Source: Hydractinia symbiolongicarpus (taxonomy: Eukaryota > Cnidaria > Hydrozoa > Anthoathecata > Hydractiniidae). From it: DNA of 64,000 nucleotides. Position 1 is the stretch's first letter. Every line of letters begins with the position of its first letter. Shown here piece by piece: positions 60,185 to 64,000 of this stretch. The stretch lies in assembly GCF_029227915.1 (NCBI RefSeq), contig NC_079885.1:15945001-16009000 (forward strand). The letters are read 5' to 3'. A model generated the notes under the pieces. That model saw nothing but the letters and a program-made list of their open reading frames with translations, searched no databases and was not told where the DNA came from. The position numbers and the translations under genes are program-made.

Positions 60185-60633
60185 ATTGACTTTTTCACAT
60201 TACATTATTTATCATTACGACAGTGACGTATCTTTTTACGCAATAGTCGCTGAGTAAATCAAGAAAGAGACATGATTAGAAGTTGCTTTCCCTTCAAAAC
60301 GGCTACGATCTGGCAGCAATAAATGCGCCAAGTCGCAAATGAATGGATTACGAGCGTCAGACAAAGAAAATGGCGATGTAGTTAATTTGCTAATTAACTT
60401 TGTCATATGAAAATTAAGTCTGAAAGTACCCTAGATTGCCTTCGTTGGAACTTTTTACCGGAAATCTTAAAGCGCATGGTTGTCGTAGTTAATTGATAGC
60501 GCTTGAAACGAGCTTTCAAATGCACATAAACACGACCTATTTCGGACAATCCAGTAAAGAAATATGACCTTTAAAGTTTAAACCACTTCCGATGTAATGT
60601 GCTAATAAATCGTAGATATCTGCCCGTTTGTTT

Positions 60634-60752
60634 GTCTACGACCATACCACGATGAACACACCTGTTCTCGTCCGATCACGGAAGTTAAGCATCGTCGGGC
60701 CGGGATAGTACTTGGTTGGGGGACCGCCTGGGAACTCCCGGTGTCGTAGGCT
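60634..60752 (+). rRNA. 5S rRNA gene 107, A83T
   Basis: 119 nt; A83T only (box C, helix IV). T5 intact; the backup run is interrupted (TTCTTT). Confidence 0.95.
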
Positions 60753-61202
60753 ATTGACTTTTTCACGTTACATTATTTATCATTACGACTGTGACGTATC
60801 TTCTTTACGCAATAGCCGCTAAGTAAATCAAGAAAAAGACATGATTAGAAGTTGCTTTCCCTTCAAAACGGCTACCATCGTGCTGCAATAAATGCGCCAC
60901 GTAGCAAATGAATGGATTACGAGTGTCAGACAAAGAAAATAGCGATGTACTTACTTTGCTAACTAACTTTCTCATATGAAAATTAAGTCTGAAAGTACAC
61001 TAGATTGCCTTCGTTGGAACTTTTTACCGAAAATCTTAAAGCGCATGGTTGTCGTAAGTAATGAATAGCGCTTGAAATGAGCTTTCAAATGCACATAAAC
61101 ACGACCTATTTCGGATAATCCAGTCAAGAAATATGACCTTTAAAGTTTAAACCATTTTCGATGTAATGTGCTAATAAATCGTAGATATCTGCCCGTTTGT
61201 TT

Positions 61203-61320
61203 GTCTACGACCATACCACGATGAACACACCTGTTCTCGTCCGATCACGGAATTTAAGCATCGTCGGGCCGGGATAGTACTTGGATGGGGGACGCCTGGG
61301 AACTCCCGGTGTCGTAGGCT
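61203..61320 (+). rRNA. 5S rRNA gene 108, 118 nt, G51T and one-base deletion
   Basis: 118 nt; G51T in box A and loss of one C at 91/92 in box C. An independent deletion from class D. Terminator intact. Probable pseudogene. Confidence 0.9.
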
Positions 61321-61770
61321 ATTGACTTTTTCACGTTACATTATTTATCATTACGACTGTGACGTATCTTTTTTACGCAATAGCCGCTGAGTAAATCAAG
61401 AAAGAGACATGATTAGAAGTTGCTTTCCCTTCAAAACGGCTACCATCGTGCTGCAATAAATGCGCCACGTCGCAAATGAATGGATTACGAGCGTCAGACA
61501 AAGAAAATAGCGATGTACTTACTTTGCTAACTAACTTTGTCATATGAAAATTAAGTCTGAAAGTACCCTAGATTGCCTTCGTTGGAACTTTTTACCGAAA
61601 ATCTTGAAGCGCATGGTTGTGGTAATTAATAAATAGCGCTTGAAATGAGCTTTCAAATGCACATAAACACGACCTATTTCGGATGATCCAGTCAAGAAAT
61701 ATGACCTTTAAAGTTTAAACCATTTTCGATGTAATGTGCTAATAAATCGTAGATATCTGCCCGTTTGTTT

Positions 61771-61888
61771 GTCTACGACCATACCACGATGAACACACCT
61801 GTTCTCGTCCGATCACGGAAGGTAAGCATAGTCGGGCCGGGATAGTACTAGGATGGGGGACCGCCAGGAACTCCAGGTGTCGTAGGCT
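61771..61888 (+). rRNA. 5S rRNA gene 109, class D (118 nt) with T52G, probable pseudogene
   Basis: 118 nt; class D set plus T52G in box A. Primary T5 intact; backup run interrupted (TTCTTT). Confidence 0.88.
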
Positions 61889-62338
61889 ATTGACTTTTTC
61901 ACGTTACATTATTTATCATTACGACAGTGACGTATCTTCTTTACGCAATAGCCGCTGAGTAAATCAAGAAAGAGACATGATTAGAAGTTGCTTTCCCTTC
62001 AAAACGGCTACCATCGTGCTGCAATAAATGCGCCACGTCGCAAATGAATGGATTACGAGTGTCAGACAAAGAAAATAGCGATGTACTTACTTTGCTAACT
62101 AACTTTGTCATATGAAAATTAAGTCTGAAAGTACCCTAGATTGCCTTCGTTGGAACTTTTTAAAGGAAATCTTAAAGCGCATTATTGTCGTAAAGAATCG
62201 ATAGCGCCTAAAAAGAGCTTTCAAATGCACATAAACACGAACTATTTCCGATCACCCAGTCAAGAATTATGATCTTTAAAATTCGAACCATTTTCGATGT
62301 AATGTGCTAATAAATCGTAGATATCTACCCGTATGTTT

Positions 62339-62457
62339 GTCTACGACCATACCACGATGAACACACCTGTTCTCGTCCGATCACGGAAGTTAAGCATCGT
62401 CGGGCCGGGATAATACTTGGATGGGGGACCGCCTGGGAACTCCCGGTGTCGTAGGCT
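62339..62457 (+). rRNA. 5S rRNA gene 110, G75A, type-2 spacer
   Basis: 119 nt; G75A only. Type-2 upstream spacer, terminator intact. Confidence 0.96.
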
Positions 62458-62907
62458 ATTGACTTTTTCACGTTACATTATTTATCATTACGACTGTGAC
62501 GTATCTTTTTTACACAATAGCCGCTGAGTAAATCAAGTAAGGGACATGATTAGAAGTTGCTTTCCCTTCCAAACGGCTACCATCGTGCTGCAATAAATGC
62601 GCCACGTCGCAAATGAATGGATTACGAGCATCAGACAAAGAAAATGGCGATGTAATTAATTTGCTAAATAACTTTGTCATATGAAAATTAAGTCTGAAAG
62701 TACCCTGGATTGACTTCGTTGGAACTTTTTACCGGAAATCTTAAAGCGGATTATTGTCGTAAAGAATCGATAGCGCTTAAAAAGAGCTTTCAAATGCACA
62801 TAAACACGAACTATTTCCGATCACCCAGTCAAGAATTATGATCTTTAACGTTCGAACCATTTTTGATGTAATGTGCTAATAAATCGTAGATATCTACCCG
62901 TATGTTT

Positions 62908-63026
62908 GTCTACGACCATACCACGATGAACACACCTGTTCTCGTCCGATCACGGAAGTTAAGCATCGTCGGGCCGGGATAGTACTTGGATGGGGGACCG
63001 CCTGGGAACTCCCGGTGTCGTAGGCT
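62908..63026 (+). rRNA. 5S rRNA gene 111, exact consensus, type-2 spacer
   Basis: 119 nt with no change, intact T5 and type-2 upstream spacer. Confidence 0.98.
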
Positions 63027-63475
63027 ATTGACTTTTTCACGTTACATTATTTATCATTACGACTGTGACGTATCTTTTTTACGCAATAGCCGCTGAGTAA
63101 ATCAAGTAAGGGACTTGATTAGAAGTTTCTTTCCCTTCAAAACGGCTACGATCTGGCTGCAATAAATGCGCCACGTCGCAAATGATTGAATTACGAGCAT
63201 CAGACAAAGAAAATGGCGATGTAGTTAATTTGCTAAATAACTTTGTCATATGAAAATTAAGTCTGAAAGTACCCTAGATTGCCTTCGTTGGAACATTTTA
63301 CCGGAAATTTTAAAGCGCATGGTTGTCGTAATTAATGGATAGCGCTTGAAATGAGTTTCAAATGTACATAAACACGACCTATTTCGGATGATCCAGTCAA
63401 GAAATATGACCTTTAAAGTTTAAACCACTTTCGATGTAATGTGCTAATAAATCGTAGATATCTGCCAGTTTGTTT

Positions 63476-63594
63476 GTCTACGACCATACCACGATGAACA
63501 CACCTGTTCTCGTCCGATCACGGAAGTTAAGCATCGTCGGGCCGTGATAGTACTTGGATGGGGGACCGCCTGGGAACTCCCGGTGTCGTAGGCT
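63476..63594 (+). rRNA. 5S rRNA gene 112, G70T
   Basis: 119 nt; G70T only, shared with copies 93 and 95. Common-type upstream spacer with CTGCCAGTTTG. Last complete gene in the window; terminator intact. Confidence 0.95.
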
Positions 63595-64000
63595 ATTGAC
63601 TTTTTCACGTTACATTATTTATCATTACAACCGTGACGTATCTTTTTTACGCAATAGCCGCTGAGTAAATCAAGAAAGAGACATGATTAGAAGTTGCTTT
63701 CCCTTCAAAACGGCTACGATCTGGCAGCAATAAATGCGTCACGTCGCAAATGAATGGATTACGAGCGTCAGACAAAGAAAATGGCGATGTACTTACTTTG
63801 CTAATTAACTTTGTCATATGAAAATTAAGTCTGAAAGTACCCTAGATTGCCTTCGTTGGAACTTTTTACCGGAAATCTTAAAGCGCATTTTTGTCGTAAA
63901 GAAACGATGGCGCTTAAAAAGAGCTTTCAAATGCACATAAACACGAACTATTTCCGATCACCCAGTCAAGAATTATGATCTTTAAAGTTCGAACCATTTT
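63595..64000 (+). other. Partial 5S intergenic spacer at the right edge
   Basis: It contains the T5 and T6 runs and the AAGAAAGAGACA form of the spacer. It ends in a type-2 segment (ACGAACTATTTCCGATCACC) about 70 bp before where gene 113 should start. No other gene is seen. Confidence 0.9.

Larger units (their letters stand above)
1..64000 (+). repeat. 5S rDNA tandem array, 112 complete units of about 569 bp
   Basis: The same unit, a 5S rRNA gene plus a spacer of about 450 bp, repeats head to tail from end to end. Successive gene starts differ by 569 bp in most cases, otherwise 568 and once 567 (60067 to 60634). All units point the same way and none is interrupted. Units differ by scattered point changes and by linked sets of changes that define subfamilies. 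Shared rare variants at fixed offsets show local duplications of two, three, four and five units, as expected from unequal crossing-over. Both window edges lie in spacer, so the array is longer than the window. Confidence 0.99.

Noticed and set aside
1-64000. CRISPR array.
   Set aside because: The repeat is 569 bp with a conserved 5S gene and similar spacers. CRISPR repeats are short with unrelated spacers.
1-64000. Non-coding satellite DNA.
   Set aside because: The conserved part is a full 5S rRNA gene with Pol III control boxes, a TATA-like element and a terminator, so the repeat is rDNA.
1-64000. SINE derived from 5S (SINE3 type).
   Set aside because: The genes lack tails, target-site duplications and dispersal. 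They are all in one tandem array with a common spacer.

Overview
The whole window is one uninterrupted head-to-tail array of eukaryotic 5S ribosomal RNA genes. I located 112 complete genes, all on the + strand. Each is a 119-nt gene (118 nt in five copies) followed by a spacer of about 450 bp. Start-to-start distances are always 567 to 569 bp, 568.7 on average from the first start (352) to the last (63476). The window opens and closes inside a spacer, so the array continues on both sides. I see no protein-coding gene, transposon, inverted unit or foreign insertion.

Organism: the gene aligns without gaps to the animal 5S rRNA layout, with 119 nt before the 3' U tail, a nine-pair terminal stem, and Pol III box A, intermediate element and box C at about 50-64, 67-72 and 80-97. 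There is a TATA-like TAATAAAT at -31 to -24. I infer an animal, probably an invertebrate, and cannot name the taxon.

Numbering and classes used below: gene position 1 is the G of GTCTACGACC, position 119 is the last T of TCGTAGGCT, and 120 onward is flank. Consensus genes (eight exact copies) are followed by TTTTT at 126-130. Class B (24 copies) has C67T, usually G89C and A101T, often C104T, and always T127A, which breaks the first Pol III terminator. Class M has T79A with G85A. Class G40 has C40G. Class T92 has C92T. Class D (118 nt) has C60A, T80A, T96A, a one-base deletion and C105A. Class E (four copies) has T32G, C95T, G99A and T128C, giving TTCTT. Most other copies differ from consensus at one or a few sites.

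Layout: 1-17.8 kb mixes consensus, G40, T92, M and a few B genes, with tandem duplications of 2275 bp (9.5-14.1 kb) and 1706 bp (15.2-18.6 kb). 17.8-23.5 kb is a 2843-bp five-unit tandem duplication. 24-43 kb is rich in B genes and holds several two-unit and three-unit higher-order repeats. 43-50 kb returns to a gene order like the left end. 50-64 kb carries a distinct spacer type, the D genes, and about 3.6 tandem copies of a 1138-bp dimer (56.0-60.1 kb). The pattern is what unequal exchange and gene conversion produce in a tandem rRNA array. About a quarter of the copies have a changed primary terminator, and several groups carry changes that should unpair helix I or helix V. The array is therefore probably a mixture of active genes, variant genes and pseudogenes.
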